Positions 42,701 through 51,314 are shown, counted from the first letter of the stretch. The stretch is DNA of 64,000 nucleotides from an uncultured Collinsella sp. (GCA_900544135.1 UQTU01000008.1:37151-101150), one strand, 5' to 3'. Notes: generated by a model not told the origin, from the sequence alone. Numbers and translations are program-made.

Positions 42701-44078
42701 CGGTTCTTACCTGGAAGAGGGCCTTAATATTGCCGTATGCGGGGTCGTTGTTGTTACCCCAGGTTTTGCCCATCCAATCGTAGGCGAGCGAGCCGTACAG
42801 CTGTGTGGCGATATCCATCGTGAACAGCAGCGTGCAATGGTGGCGAAGGAGCTTAGTGTTTCTTGGATCGGTTCCCGAACCGGCACTCATACTCTTGTAC
42901 TGATTCCACTTCCCCTCCATCTCGTCGAGGTAGCGGTTTGCTTGCTTGGCGCCCGACTCGCGCGGTGACTTCTTCCAGTATTCCGGATCAGGGTTGCCCG
43001 AATCGTTCATATAGCTGGCTGGTTTGTATCCTCCGCCAAACAGCACGTACCCGGCAAACGAGAAATCGAACAAAATGGGGAACGAGGGCATCCAGCAGGT
43101 AAACTTATTGCCGCCGATGCCGGGAAACGCCGCTGGGAAATCAAACGGAGTGATCTCTTGGTCCATAGTGGTGGGAATGATGGTGGTCGAGCCCGATTCC
43201 GCCTTTGCGGCCGGAGCGGTGACAACGGCCATAGGGGATGAGAGCGTGTAGGTTTTGCCCTGATAGTCGAGGACAAAGCGCAGCTTGCACCCTTCTTCCA
43301 GAAGGCCCGATGCCGCGTCGAGAAACTTGTCTTCGAGTGTGAACGTCGCCAGATTATCCGCGCCCGATGCGCTGGCCTTGACTTGGCCAATCTGCGTGAA
43401 GGTTTCGGGTGAGCTGCCCGCGGCAGGCGTCACTTTGTTGATGCGCAGCGTTGCCTGTCCACCCTGTGGCAGATGTCCCTGCACGGTAAAGGCGTGCGTA
43501 TCGGGCTGCTCGTTTGCCGTGTCGTCCTTCGGCAATGTCATGAACGTGGCTTCAGCGTACTGGATGTCCCATTCGTCGAATGTGAGCTGGCGGAAGTACG
43601 GCTCGCCGTCGGAAAGCGGACGCGTGGGCGCGGTTATGGCGGTGCCGCCCTGGATACGCGCAAGGGGAATCTCGACATCACGGTAGCCCGCCATGCTAAT
43701 GGAGATGCCGCCGTTAAAGTCGTACGCGTCGAGAAGCGTTGCCTCGTCCACGTAGCCTTCCGAAAGAGGCGCGATCTCAAAGATGGCCGTGCCCTCGTCG
43801 TCGGTAGTGGCGGAGAGCTGCTTGCCCGCGGCATAACGCGACGCGAGCGTGACCTGGGCTCCCTTGATGGGTATATTCTTGTTGGCGACGTCGACCACGA
43901 CCACACCAAACATGGTGCGCGAGAGAACGAGCACCCTGAAGGGGTCTTTTTCGTCGGCATAGGCTTCGGTGGGCGCGAACGGCAATATGAAGGCGTTTGC
44001 GCTTCCCGGCACGCGCGGCAACATAATGCTCGCCAGCGAGGACGCTCCGGCAACAAGTAACGAACGGCGATCAAGCAT
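39711..44078 (-). CDS. Giant Tat-exported surface protein with LAxTG-type anchor
   Basis: 1455 residues from ATG at 44078 (GGGAG upstream), which puts a twin-arginine signal at the start: MLDRRSLLVAGASSLASIML. An Ig-like/carboxypeptidase-regulatory stretch (GAQVTLASRYAAGKQLSATT) follows. The body has no recognised enzyme motif; it contains beta-rich repeats, W-rich segments and a VTVRNDGNTLLTAG domain of CARDB type near 1215. The C-terminus is a Ser/Gly/Asp linker, then ALAGTGD, a hydrophobic alanine-rich helix and YSARR. LAGTG matches the LAxTG variant used by actinobacterial sortases, though the 20-residue tail after ARR is longer than usual. It is probably displayed on the cell surface; the ligand is unknown. 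Confidence 0.75.
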   Translation of the reverse strand: MLDRRSLLVAGASSLASIMLPRVPGSANAFILPFAPTEAYADEKDPFRVLVLSRTMFGVVVVDVANKNIPIKGAQVTLASRYAAGKQLSATTDDEGTAIFEIAPLSEGYVDEATLLDAYDFNGGISISMAGYRDVEIPLARIQGGTAITAPTRPLSDGEPYFRQLTFDEWDIQYAEATFMTLPKDDTANEQPDTHAFTVQGHLPQGGQATLRINKVTPAAGSSPETFTQIGQVKASASGADNLATFTLEDKFLDAASGLLEEGCKLRFVLDYQGKTYTLSSPMAVVTAPAAKAESGSTTIIPTTMDQEITPFDFPAAFPGIGGNKFTCWMPSFPILFDFSFAGYVLFGGGYKPASYMNDSGNPDPEYWKKSPRESGAKQANRYLDEMEGKWNQYKSMSAGSGTDPRNTKLLRHHCTLLFTMDIATQLYGSLAYDWMGKTWGNNNDPAYGNIKALFQVRTDLNWTEQFTLGPVPFFLNVNPWVLAKLALAVGAHTHGSGAAFFKNISLDYSNTSGSFTIQIGLAVTFGAGVAGVASSAVRGAASLTLFIGYEKADGHQLPRLRVGADVDVDVILQFVMFKWTTKAWSGSWPTLLDSWNMSVNNGNQYVLQRSELALGGDTPYTLDARFGTPGNIEAGGVPQFIASATIVTNAELLARAEVKAAVVNVAPVVRDWDRSVTRIELEANAESDDTGQIEHFVHALIENDENAAPMYEYTYIGQAKDAVADPNANSAGVSKDERGGIKPSSDNVLFTGVLSEAHMKLAMIAGVECLFRIASVRYGDNGRSRLVVHTKANGTWSAPMPVDFPLGFGEGDVERSGIFDYDFDVVEYTDGRGNQDAYVLLVSGERPAGDNTHFDTASTSGMLSVVRLRISNDGVRVVSHTSWRSISRGRLQEDGHHCLQCPRITVGKTLVDGRLSGAYLHRRGTTAEKALGSEAEVALECFTLWSDVSGDSLTFRQVLRFPQAPSSIELGEPEDINGKMVVPVAYETADGCGCASYAVIGQSIAGWGVMSPDATVPRAVPWPQHTGFLATVNEQLQHITWTRGAAAFASEPVGAAGCGPASFSVSNNGRCVLYVENTDGKVGQTYDEEGNPVAVMGKHFRIFASTLAGDLFTEPFVMCELDHPIDQITTFLTSGGMLSALATHIVSAEKSEAELHGIEVPLVACATPTGAVATSGAVVPGAAGESFMVTVRNDGNTLLTAGTIDLYREGSSQPFSSASIGFGANARMASIYDPELAEDASANDMARVKYALETLGTPFATHPLVADNGNAVLAPGCTAQFRMSFAIPESWSDEVGKRVTLYAKARNLVALDPVTLEEIRPGTNSALGAVLHELHVPDAACERSEVQVGVCDSADTTGLHDAPMTADSDSGSSGGGTDEGGGSGGSSSGSGKDHGNNKRSGKAGALAGTGDVNAPLTAAAAALAAAGAGLVAYSARRTALETDTANEVNSDRPR

Positions 44079-44235
44079 CTTTGGCTCCCATCCCGCAAAC
44101 ATCGGAGGAAATAATCCAATTTTGCGAGAAGTCGCCCCGTGGCGGTAGTGCCGTTCAAGGGTCAAAACGTCCAATTTGAGTGCGCGAAAGCGTCAGGCCC
44201 CCGGAGCGCTTTCGATACGCCGGGCAGTCTGGCCG

Positions 44236-45240
44236 CTAGCGCAACATGTGGGCAATCAGCTCGGCGCGAGTTCCGATACCAAGCTTGGCATACACTCCTG
44301 ATAGGCGGTTTTTAACGGTGCCCGGCGATACTCCCATGTGGCGTGCGATTTCGGCGTTGGTCCAACCGCGGCAGGCGAGCATGGCCATGGTGAACTCCGT
44401 GGTCGTTAAATCGTCGGCCACGTTCTCACCCGAATCGGGGTTGTGGATGCGCCGCCAGCCGTAGCTGAATCGATACGTAATCTCGATGATGCGAGCGAAA
44501 TCGTCGGGATATTGCGATTTTAAGCATGCCTCGATAAGCCCCTGCAAAAGGCCGTGGTGCTCGCCAATGAGCTCGATAAGGCCGTCGGGGCGCGCAATGT
44601 CCCAAGCGGCTCCGAAATGTGCCTTTGCGGCGTCGATGTCCTTGAGGCTCATGCATGCCATGGAAGCCGCCAGGTGCAGGAACAGTTCCGAGATGGGATA
44701 GCTTCCCTGTTTCATGATCAGGGCATTTTCCACCATGCCCAGGCTGCGGCCGTATTCGCCGCGCAGATACAAGGCGTGCGCCATCACGTAGCTGGCGAAC
44801 AGGCGCAGGCCTTCGGGCAGATGCGCCGCAAGCGGATAAAACTCTTCGGCGGAATACGGGGAAGGCAAGTGCAGCAGGACGCTCGCGGCAGAGGCGAACA
44901 GGATATGCATGGCGTGGACGGCAGGCGATTCATCGTCAGGTGGCGTATCGAGGATGCCCGCAAGGCAACGGCGGGCATCGGCGATACGGTTGAGCGACAG
45001 ACTGGCATATCCGCAGATAAAGCATGCGGAATAGCGCAGTGCGGGGTCGGTGGCGTCAAGATAGGGGCGTGCTGTCTCGGCGGCGAGCGTGGCCTGTCCG
45101 CGAAAGTACAGCGCTTCTGCCGTGGCGATGGTGCGTGAATCGGGGTCGGAAATGCCTGCAACCGCAGCGTCGATCTGCCCTGGCACAAAAGCGGTGCACA
45201 TCAACGGCATGGGAACGCATGGGTAGCCATCGCAGTCCAT
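44236..45240 (-). CDS. LuxR-family regulator with TPR-like N-terminal domain
   Basis: 334 residues from ATG at 45240 (GGGAG upstream). The C-terminal LuxR HTH is TEFTMAMLACRGWTNAEIAR, HMGVSPGTVKNRLSGVYAKLGI. The first ~240 residues are helical and alanine/leucine rich, resembling MalT-like repeats. There is no receiver or ATPase domain. It lies 157 bases upstream of the giant surface protein on the same strand and is probably its activator; this is inference from context. Confidence 0.85.
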   Translation of the reverse strand: MDCDGYPCVPMPLMCTAFVPGQIDAAVAGISDPDSRTIATAEALYFRGQATLAAETARPYLDATDPALRYSACFICGYASLSLNRIADARRCLAGILDTPPDDESPAVHAMHILFASAASVLLHLPSPYSAEEFYPLAAHLPEGLRLFASYVMAHALYLRGEYGRSLGMVENALIMKQGSYPISELFLHLAASMACMSLKDIDAAKAHFGAAWDIARPDGLIELIGEHHGLLQGLIEACLKSQYPDDFARIIEITYRFSYGWRRIHNPDSGENVADDLTTTEFTMAMLACRGWTNAEIARHMGVSPGTVKNRLSGVYAKLGIGTRAELIAHMLR

Positions 45241-45897
45241 CTTCCATCTCCCAACAGCTGGCAACAATAGCAGCAATTGTACTCCTGTTGCTCGGGACTG
45301 GAATTTGTGGGTATCGCCTACGATTATGCCGAACGTATAAAGGAAGAGCCCATTGGCGATGCTCCCAAGGTGGCTACTGAAGCCTAGCTGTCCTCGACAT
45401 TAGGAAAAATTGCCGCCCCTACAAAAAGCTCTGTCGCAGCGATGGGAAACGCATCTTCTGGGCATTCCGGCGTCTCCAGCCCAGCGCTGGACTGCTGCTG
45501 TCGCCTGCGCGTTGGCGAGCGAGGCATGGGGACCGTCCGGCGACCAGCGGTGACGGGCGAGCCCTGCCGCGTGTGTGGGCCTCCATCGGCGTAGACCCAT
45601 GACCCCCATGGCATCGGAGAAGTCCACCATGGCGTCCAGGACCTTACCGTCCGGCATGTCCAGCCTAGCGGCTCTCTTGATTCCGAGGTCGAAGGGGGCG
45701 TTGTGCAAGGCATATGGGGCCGAGTGGAAGTGGATCAAAAGAGCGTTACTTGACGTTTCATGCATAATGCCAACCGTCCCGCGACATCACGTTCGCAGCG
45801 CGCAGGGGCCGGAGAACCTTCGCGATGAGAGCTGACGTCTAATACCTTGCATCGTATAGTGTGTATAGCACAGTATATGACGAGAGGAGGTGTGCGG
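45241..45897. other. Intergenic region with possible gene remnants
   Basis: No intact gene recognised. The plus-strand frame 45302-45387 ends IAYDYAERIKEEPIGDAPKV-ATEA-stop, which looks like the C-terminus of a real but truncated protein. A minus-strand frame 45400-45765 has an N-terminal half of plausible composition and then arginine/cysteine-rich shuffled sequence, with no homology I recognise. The PadR operator is at its right end. Confidence 0.45.
45855..45877 (+). promoter_or_regulatory. PadR operator candidate
   Basis: TATA-G-TGTG-TATAG-CACA-G-TATA: a 23-bp dyad centred 30 bases upstream of the PadR gene. The TGTG/CACA half-sites with TATA flanks resemble PadR-family binding sites, suggesting autoregulation. 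The TATAs may also supply the -10. Confidence 0.6.
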
Positions 45898-46215
45898 ATG
45901 GAGGCACAGATGAAGCGCGGCTTCCTGGAGGCCTGCGTGCTGGCGGCCGTCTCCGGCGAGGAGTCCTACGGCTACCAGATCGTGAAGGACGTACCGGCGA
46001 GCATGGGGCTCACGGAGTCGACGCTCTACCCGCTGCTCAAGCGCCTGGAGAAGGCCGGGTGCATCACGGCGCGCTCCGCCGAGCACAACGGGCGGCTGCG
46101 CCGGTACTACCGCATCACGGACGACGGGCGAGCGCGCATCGAGGAGTTCCTGGCCGAGTGGCCGTCCGTACGGGAGATTTACGCATACGTTGAGGGGGCG
46201 CACCATGACGCGTGA
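45898..46215 (+). CDS. PadR-family transcriptional regulator
   Basis: 105 residues from ATG at 45898 behind AGGAGG. It is the PadR winged helix: MKRGFLEACVLAAVSGEESY, GYQIVKDV, LTESTLYPLLKRLEKAGCIT and RRYYRITDDGRARIEEF. It is the first gene of a three-gene operon with a DUF1700 membrane protein, the usual partner of this PadR class. It overlaps that gene by 11 bases. Confidence 0.95.
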   Translation: MEAQMKRGFLEACVLAAVSGEESYGYQIVKDVPASMGLTESTLYPLLKRLEKAGCITARSAEHNGRLRRYYRITDDGRARIEEFLAEWPSVREIYAYVEGAHHDA

Positions 46216-46828
46216 TGAGTTTCTGGGCCGGTTGGGCGAGCTGCTCGCCTGCCTGCCGGCCGAGCAGGTGGAGGAGACCAAGGCGTTCTATGCGGAGGCC
46301 ATCGCCGATCGCATGGAGGACGGTATGAGCGAGGAGGAGGCCGTGGCCGCCATGGGCACGCCCGGCGAGGTGGCGGAGGCCACGCTCGACGACCTGCCCG
46401 CCGTGCCGCGCGCGATCGCGAGGACGCGCCAGCGCAGCACCGCGCTGCTGTGGGTGCTGACCATCGTGGGCTCCCCGGTGTGGGTGCCGCTGCTCGCCGC
46501 CTTCGCCGCCGTGGTCGTCACGGTCTATATCTGCATCTGGGTGCTGGCGCTCTGCGTGTGGATCGTCGCGGCGGCACTCGGGGGCGTGGGCGTAGTTGAG
46601 CTCCTGTTTGCCGTAAGCGGCGTCACCATCGGCCACTTCCCGTACGCCCTCGCCTCGGCGGGCGTGGGGCTCGGCCTCGTCGGCGTGGCGCTCTTCGTTG
46701 GTGCTGGCGCTTGGGCCGCCGCAAAACAAATTGCGCGCCTCTCGGCGCTCTGGGCGAGGAAGGCCGCCTCGCCCTTCTGGAAGGGTAAGGGCGAGAAGGG
46801 CGGCGCTGCCGCGCATCTCGCGGCGTAG
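46205..46828 (+). CDS. DUF1700 (HAAS) membrane protein
   Basis: 207 residues. The N-terminal MTRDEFLGRLGELLACLPAE, ETKAFYAEAIADRMEDGMSE and EEAVAAMGTPGEVA form the DUF1700/HAAS helical domain. Three to four hydrophobic helices follow (about 82-135 and 145-172). These proteins pair with PadR regulators in envelope-stress modules. The ATG at 46205 overlaps padR, so translation is coupled. Confidence 0.9.
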   Translation: MTRDEFLGRLGELLACLPAEQVEETKAFYAEAIADRMEDGMSEEEAVAAMGTPGEVAEATLDDLPAVPRAIARTRQRSTALLWVLTIVGSPVWVPLLAAFAAVVVTVYICIWVLALCVWIVAAALGGVGVVELLFAVSGVTIGHFPYALASAGVGLGLVGVALFVGAGAWAAAKQIARLSALWARKAASPFWKGKGEKGGAAAHLAA

Positions 46829-46843
46829 AAAGGAGTGAGTACC

Positions 46844-47125
46844 ATGACCAGCGCGAAGAAGATCTACCTCGCCGTGGCGGGCGGGCTCGTTGCCGCGGGT
46901 GTTGTCCTCGCGGGCATTGGCTTTATCGCTTCGGGCTTCGACCCGGCCGTGTTCACAACCCAAATCGACACGCGCGACAGCACCATCGTGCTCGGCGGCG
47001 TCGAGGTGGACGACCCGATGGGCCTCCCCCTCATCGAGCAGCTCGCCGGAATCGGCGAGGTCGACACCTCCGGCATCACCGCGTCCGAGTCCCCTGCTGC
47101 TCCGGAGGCGCCCACCGCTCCCTAA
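46844..47125 (+). CDS. Small membrane-anchored protein of the PadR operon
   Basis: 93 residues from ATG at 46844, with AAGGAG 8 bases upstream. One N-terminal hydrophobic helix (IYLAVAGGLVAAGVVLAGIG) is followed by an extracytoplasmic-looking polar part ending in a Pro/Ala tail. It resembles the shorter DUF4097-type partners of these operons but lacks the adhesin repeat. It may have been truncated at the 3' side, where an IS481 remnant follows directly. Confidence 0.75.
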   Translation: MTSAKKIYLAVAGGLVAAGVVLAGIGFIASGFDPAVFTTQIDTRDSTIVLGGVEVDDPMGLPLIEQLAGIGEVDTSGITASESPAAPEAPTAP

Positions 47126-47139
47126 GCATAGCGCGCCCG

Positions 47140-47413
47140 GCGCCAGCCCGGGCGGGGCGAGCGGCAGTGACGAGCGCGCCTCGCGGACCCGGTTCTCGAT
47201 CTCGCGCGGCGTGGACCTCGCGAGCCTGCGCGGGCGGCTACTGCGGTCGGACATGGGCTCTCCGGACCTGCTGCGGCGCAGCCACTTGCTCGCCGTCTGG
47301 CGGCTGACGCCCATCTGACGCGCGGTCTCGGCGACGCCGAGGCCGGACTCTATGCGCGAGACGAGCGTCTCGCGCCCCCTCGGGGTGAGCCTTGCGTTAG
47401 GATGTTGCTCCAT
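47140..47413 (-). pseudogene. IS481-family transposase, N-terminal fragment
   Basis: From ATG at 47413 the frame reads RLTPRGRETLVSRIESGLGV, AETARQMGVSRQTASKWLRR and DRSSRPRRLARSTP, the N-terminal HTH and linker of IS481 transposases. After about 85 residues the similarity ends and the frame runs antisense through the DUF1700 gene. The catalytic DDE part is absent. Confidence 0.8.
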
Positions 47414-47789
47414 GGGAGGGCTCCTCTGCTGTTCGTCTAGACAACTCACAGCATGTGGGAGCCCTCCCTATTTTTCACTACCCGGGTGTAAACAACCTAT
47501 TGGCACAGAACAGCTAGAACAACCGATGCCGCCTCACTGCGCCGAGAAACCCCCGGCGCCGTGAGGCGGGCGGCGGAGTGAGCCAACAGCAAAGCCATGC
47601 CGCTATTAGTAGCCTGTCGCCAGCAATCTGCAAGTCACTAGCACCCCACAGCCGTGCCGGCAGCATCCCTTGGTCGCCATATCAGCCGCACGGTATAATC
47701 TATCCATCGATATATTGGGTGAACCATGGTGTCTCTGCTGTGACCATAAACCTCCGCAAGACGCTAGGACCTTGTTCTAAGGAGATCTG
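47414..47789. other. Intergenic region with IS end and hairpin
   Basis: It probably contains the left end of the IS481 remnant, a hairpin CGCCTCAC / GTGAGGCG (around 47530-47570) and the promoter of the next operon. No gene is seen. Confidence 0.45.
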
Positions 47790-48332
47790 GTGGAGAAAGG
47801 TCAAGAGAACCCACCACAAGACCAGGCGCTTGCCCATAGAGTCAGGTGGGCTGACCTCGACAGCGTATTCGAGCACATGGGCGACAATGCTAGCGTTGGA
47901 GAGGCAAGTAACGGCATCCACCTCATAAATGACCGGGAGCACGTCGCCGTGCGCCAGGACCACGAGGTTCGCATCCCCAATGAATACCTGCAGGAATCAT
48001 ACGTCGGGCAGCGCGACAGCGACCTGAGAAAAGCAAGGGAGATGCTCCTTCAGGCCAAGCAGGAGCGCCCTTCCTACAAACCTGACATCCTTTTAGGTCT
48101 TGCGACAACGTTCCTGGGCTGGTTTCTCGGGGGTTTGTCGTCATCTGTCAATCTCGCATCTTTGCCCGGTATCTTGATGCTCTGCGTAGCACCGTGTGGC
48201 GCAGTAGGACTCTTTGTCGCTTTTATCTTTATCCGAAAAGAAGAGAAGCAGGGCAAATCTGATCTGGCCGAGCGCGTCCTAGAACACCTGGCGGATCCCG
48301 ATGACAAGGAGACCAAGACCGATGAACATTAA
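47790..48332 (+). CDS. Unknown membrane protein paired with serine protease
   Basis: 180 residues from a GTG at 47790 with AAGGAG upstream. The N-terminal ~100 residues are polar and acidic; two hydrophobic helices follow (ILLGLATTFLGWFLGGLSS and ILMLCVAPCGAVGLFVAFIF), then a basic/acidic cytoplasmic tail. No family recognised. It overlaps the protease gene by 11 bases, so the two are likely one functional unit. Confidence 0.7.
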   Translation: MEKGQENPPQDQALAHRVRWADLDSVFEHMGDNASVGEASNGIHLINDREHVAVRQDHEVRIPNEYLQESYVGQRDSDLRKAREMLLQAKQERPSYKPDILLGLATTFLGWFLGGLSSSVNLASLPGILMLCVAPCGAVGLFVAFIFIRKEEKQGKSDLAERVLEHLADPDDKETKTDEH

Positions 48333-49086
48333 TGATACGAGCACGCAGCTGCTCTTTACCACGGTCCCCATCGTGGGCATTACTACCGAAGGCACGGGCG
48401 TCTCGGGTACAGGATTCTTCTTTTCCTATGACCTTGAAGACGGACGAAAAGTGCCCCTGCTCATTACCAACCACCATGTCCTCAAGGATGTGATTCAGGG
48501 TCGCTTCGTCATCAATCTAGCCGAAGGTGACGCCCCGTCACGCGAGACCATCAGCGTGAACTTCGACAAGTCATTCATCGAGGGGAAGAAGCTCGGAGAG
48601 CTCGACTTGGTTGCGATGCCGGTGGCCCCTGTTCTCAGCATGCTTGAAGAAAACGGGAAGAGGCCCTTCTACCGATCCATCGACTCTGGACTCATCCCGA
48701 AGAAGAGTGTGCTGGACAATTTGGCGGCGCTCGAGCAAATCACCTTTATCGGATACCCCAGCGGGCTCTATGACGACTACAACAAGACCCCCCTCATCAG
48801 GCAAGGCTGGACTTCCACGCCCGCTTGGAACGACTACAAGGGTAAGCGCGAGTTCCTCGTTGACGCATCTGTATTCGAGGGCTCCAGCGGCAGTCCCGCC
48901 TTCATCCTCAACCAGGGCAGCTATCCCACGACCGACGGAATTGCCATCGGCTCCAGGCTGCTGTTCATGGGCGTAATCACTCAGACGATTACGAAGGAGA
49001 AGAGTGAGCACCTCGATTTAGGTACAGTCATCAGAAGCGACGCGATGCTCGACAAGCTCATACCTTTCGTGGAAGGTCTACTGTAG
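48322..49086 (+). CDS. Trypsin-like serine protease, cytoplasmic
   Basis: 254 residues from ATG at 48322. It has a chymotrypsin-fold catalytic triad: H in LLITNHHVLKDV, D in KLGELDLVAMP (about 95) and S in VFEGSSGSPAF (about 189). No signal peptide, so it acts in the cytoplasm or at the inner face of the membrane next to its partner. The pairing of a membrane protein with a cytosolic trypsin-like protease is reminiscent of protease-activated defence modules, but no such family is recognised here. Confidence 0.85.
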   Translation: MNINDTSTQLLFTTVPIVGITTEGTGVSGTGFFFSYDLEDGRKVPLLITNHHVLKDVIQGRFVINLAEGDAPSRETISVNFDKSFIEGKKLGELDLVAMPVAPVLSMLEENGKRPFYRSIDSGLIPKKSVLDNLAALEQITFIGYPSGLYDDYNKTPLIRQGWTSTPAWNDYKGKREFLVDASVFEGSSGSPAFILNQGSYPTTDGIAIGSRLLFMGVITQTITKEKSEHLDLGTVIRSDAMLDKLIPFVEGLL

Positions 49087-49254
49087 CTAAGAGCACCGTC
49101 AAAAGCAGTGACGCCCCTTTGCTCCTTTCCCTAGGATGAGGTGACTGAGCTCGGCATGCTGGTTGACATCTGGTTCCCCAACGGCTCATAGTACAGACAC
49201 ATGGAAAGCCTTCGGGTTTTGTAAGGGCGGGACCCACTGGGCCTCGTTCTAGTT

Positions 49255-50406
49255 TTACTGTTCGGTTAACGCTGCAGATCGTTTTGGAAGGCTTACGAGC
49301 ATGGTAGTCCCGTTCTCGGAACTTGTTTCGACCTCTACCGTGCCGCCGTGTAGGGCTGCAATCTCCCAAACAAGCGCTAGCCCGAGTCCTGCGCCGCCGT
49401 ATGCCCTGCTGCGGGATTTGTCTAGACGAAAGAACGGCTGGAAGATGCTCTCTCGGTACTGCTTGGGTATTCCCGGGCCCTCATCTTTGACTCGCAGGAG
49501 CACGTGGCTGTCGCTGTCGCTGATGGAGACGTTGACAGTCGAGCTGGAGCGGCTGTAGCGGATGGCGTTTTCGACCAGATTGAACACCAGCCGATAGAGG
49601 AGCGTATCACTTCCGATTGTCAAAGCGTCTCCGGAGCAATCGAGGGCTATGCCATTATTCTCGGCAAGTGGCGCAAGGTCGGTGAGGACCTCTTCGGACA
49701 AGGGGCCAAGTTCAACATCGTCCTCGCAAGGAATGCTGCGGAGCTCACTCATCTCGAGCAATACCTTGGTCATCTGCGACATTCGCTCGGTTTGTTCTTG
49801 TAACAGGTCGAGCAGCTCGGCTGTTTCGGGTTGCAAACCGGAGTGCTCGGAGATGAATAGTTCAATCTGTGCCTGCATAAGGGCGAGCGGGGTGCGCAGC
49901 TCGTGTGCGGCGTTGCCGGTAAACTGGCGCTGTGCAGAGAACCCTTCGCCAAGACGGGCGATCATGTCGTTGAATGAGGCGCTGCATCGCTGTAGCTCGG
50001 TGGGTACATCTTTGCTGAGCTTAATTTCGCTTAGATTGTCAGGCTGCACGCGTTCAACCTGGGCTGCAAAAGCCCGTAGCGGTTTAAGTGCACGGCCGCT
50101 CACAAAGTATGCCAGCACGCCGCCAAGGAGTGTGATTCCAGCCGTGATGCACCAGGTTGTCGTGCCAAAAGACTCTTGTGCGTCGTTTACGACGATCGTG
50201 ACCTTTTCATCGAGGGTCGCTTTCGTTGGATCGAACGCTTGGGGCGAATCTTCGCCGGTTGCGTTAAAGGCCGAGATGTCACTGCCGATGGCATCCATGT
50301 AGCGCATGCCCGTATAGCCGACCAGGCAGTTCGTCAGCACGCATGCCGCACACGTGAGCAGTGCCGTCATAATCGTTATGCGCCATTGCAGCGAAAGCCC
50401 TTTCAT
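49255..50406 (-). CDS. Sensor histidine kinase
   Basis: 383 residues. Two membrane helices (about 9-31 and 84-103) enclose a ~50-residue sensor loop. The H-box FTGNAAHELRTPLALMQAQ has the phospho-acceptor H168; N-box LVFNLVENAIRYS, G1 VKDEGPGIPKQY and G2 GGAGLGLALVWEIAALHGG follow. It overlaps the response regulator by 4 bases (ATGA). Partner of the OmpR-type regulator; the signal is unknown but the divergent redox operon suggests an envelope-redox cue. Confidence 0.93.
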   Translation of the reverse strand: MKGLSLQWRITIMTALLTCAACVLTNCLVGYTGMRYMDAIGSDISAFNATGEDSPQAFDPTKATLDEKVTIVVNDAQESFGTTTWCITAGITLLGGVLAYFVSGRALKPLRAFAAQVERVQPDNLSEIKLSKDVPTELQRCSASFNDMIARLGEGFSAQRQFTGNAAHELRTPLALMQAQIELFISEHSGLQPETAELLDLLQEQTERMSQMTKVLLEMSELRSIPCEDDVELGPLSEEVLTDLAPLAENNGIALDCSGDALTIGSDTLLYRLVFNLVENAIRYSRSSSTVNVSISDSDSHVLLRVKDEGPGIPKQYRESIFQPFFRLDKSRSRAYGGAGLGLALVWEIAALHGGTVEVETSSENGTTMLVSLPKRSAALTEQ

Positions 50407-51077
50407 TCTCCAACCTCCATAACGTAGCCCTCTCCAATCCGATTGCGAATCGGGTCGTATCCCAAAGCGCTGCGTAGCTTTTTGCGGAGCGACGAGATAT
50501 GAACGCGGGTTGCGTTGCTAAAGCTGTTTACGGTGCTATCCCAGACGTGCTCGATAAGCTCCTCTTGGCTTACCGGACGCCCCTGATTAAGCATCAGGTA
50601 TTCCAAGATTCCCGTTTCCTTGCGCGTAAGAGATAAAGCCTCGCTGTCCACGGAAGCGACGCGCGCCTTGGTGTCAAAGCGGAGCTTTCCGCAGGTTAAT
50701 ACTATGTCGCTTTGTGCGAAGCGCCTGAGGGTAAGGCTGCGGATCCTTGCCGCAAGTTCGTCCAGATGAAACGGCTTGGTAAGGTAATCGTTGGCGCCGG
50801 CATCAAGTCCGGCGACTTTGTCGGATACTTCGCCACGCGCGGACAAAATTAGTACCTTGGTCTCGCGGTCGGTTTTCCTAAGTTCCCTGAGTACGGTCAT
50901 GCCGTCGATACGGGGAAGGTTGAGGTCGAGTACCACAAGGTCGAAGGCCTCAACGTCCAGTAGGTCGAGCGCCTCCTGTCCGTCGTGACAGCAGTCGACG
51001 CTGTACGCCAAGTTTCGCAAGCTGCGCGCGATTGCATCACACAGCGCCCGCTCGTCCTCGACGATTAAAATACGCAT
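50403..51077 (-). CDS. OmpR-family response regulator
   Basis: 224 residues from ATG at 51077 behind AAGGAG. The receiver has MRILIVEDERALC, phosphorylation site D51 in LVVLDLNLPRIDG and K in YLTKPFH. The C-terminal winged helix includes LTRKETGILEYLMLNQGRPV and FSNATRVHISSLRKKL. It resembles QseB/PmrA regulators. The redox operon starts about 90 bases away in the opposite direction and is a probable target. Confidence 0.94.
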   Translation of the reverse strand: MRILIVEDERALCDAIARSLRNLAYSVDCCHDGQEALDLLDVEAFDLVVLDLNLPRIDGMTVLRELRKTDRETKVLILSARGEVSDKVAGLDAGANDYLTKPFHLDELAARIRSLTLRRFAQSDIVLTCGKLRFDTKARVASVDSEALSLTRKETGILEYLMLNQGRPVSQEELIEHVWDSTVNSFSNATRVHISSLRKKLRSALGYDPIRNRIGEGYVMEVGE

Positions 51078-51167
51078 AACAGTCTCCTTGCACATTCCAA
51101 ATCGCGCTTAACACGGATTTTATAGCCGATATGGTCCAATGGTCGCGTAACGAAAGGAGTGGTCAGG

Positions 51168-51314
51168 TTGTTCAAAGCGGTAAAACCCGTGGTACAGGTC
51201 GCTTTGTTGATCGTCGGAATTGCCATGGTGTGCTTTGGCGTTATGCGTGGCGAGGCAGATGCCGTGCTGGCCAAAGCGATTAGGCTGTGCTTGGAGTGTA
51301 TCGGAATTGGATAA
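51168..51314 (+). CDS. 48-residue CD1871A-type CXXC membrane protein
   Basis: A very small gene, starting with TTG at 51168 behind AAAGGAG. It has a single hydrophobic helix (VVQVALLIVGIAMVCFGVM), then RGEADAVLAKAIRLCLECIGIG. The RGE...V..KAI..CLECIGIG ending is the signature of the CD1871A-family CXXC motif proteins, found next to redoxins and NapH-like ferredoxins. It probably serves as a thiol partner in the membrane. Its stop codon overlaps the next start. Confidence 0.85.
   Translation: MFKAVKPVVQVALLIVGIAMVCFGVMRGEADAVLAKAIRLCLECIGIG

Noticed and set aside
45400..45765. 121-codon minus-strand frame
   Set aside because: No ribosome site, no recognised family, and its second half is arginine/cysteine-rich. 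It could hold a remnant, but I cannot support a gene.
46115..47449. 444-codon minus-strand frame starting like an IS481 transposase
   Set aside because: Only the first ~85 codons are transposase; the rest lies antisense to the PadR operon and is low-complexity. I kept only the N-terminal fragment.
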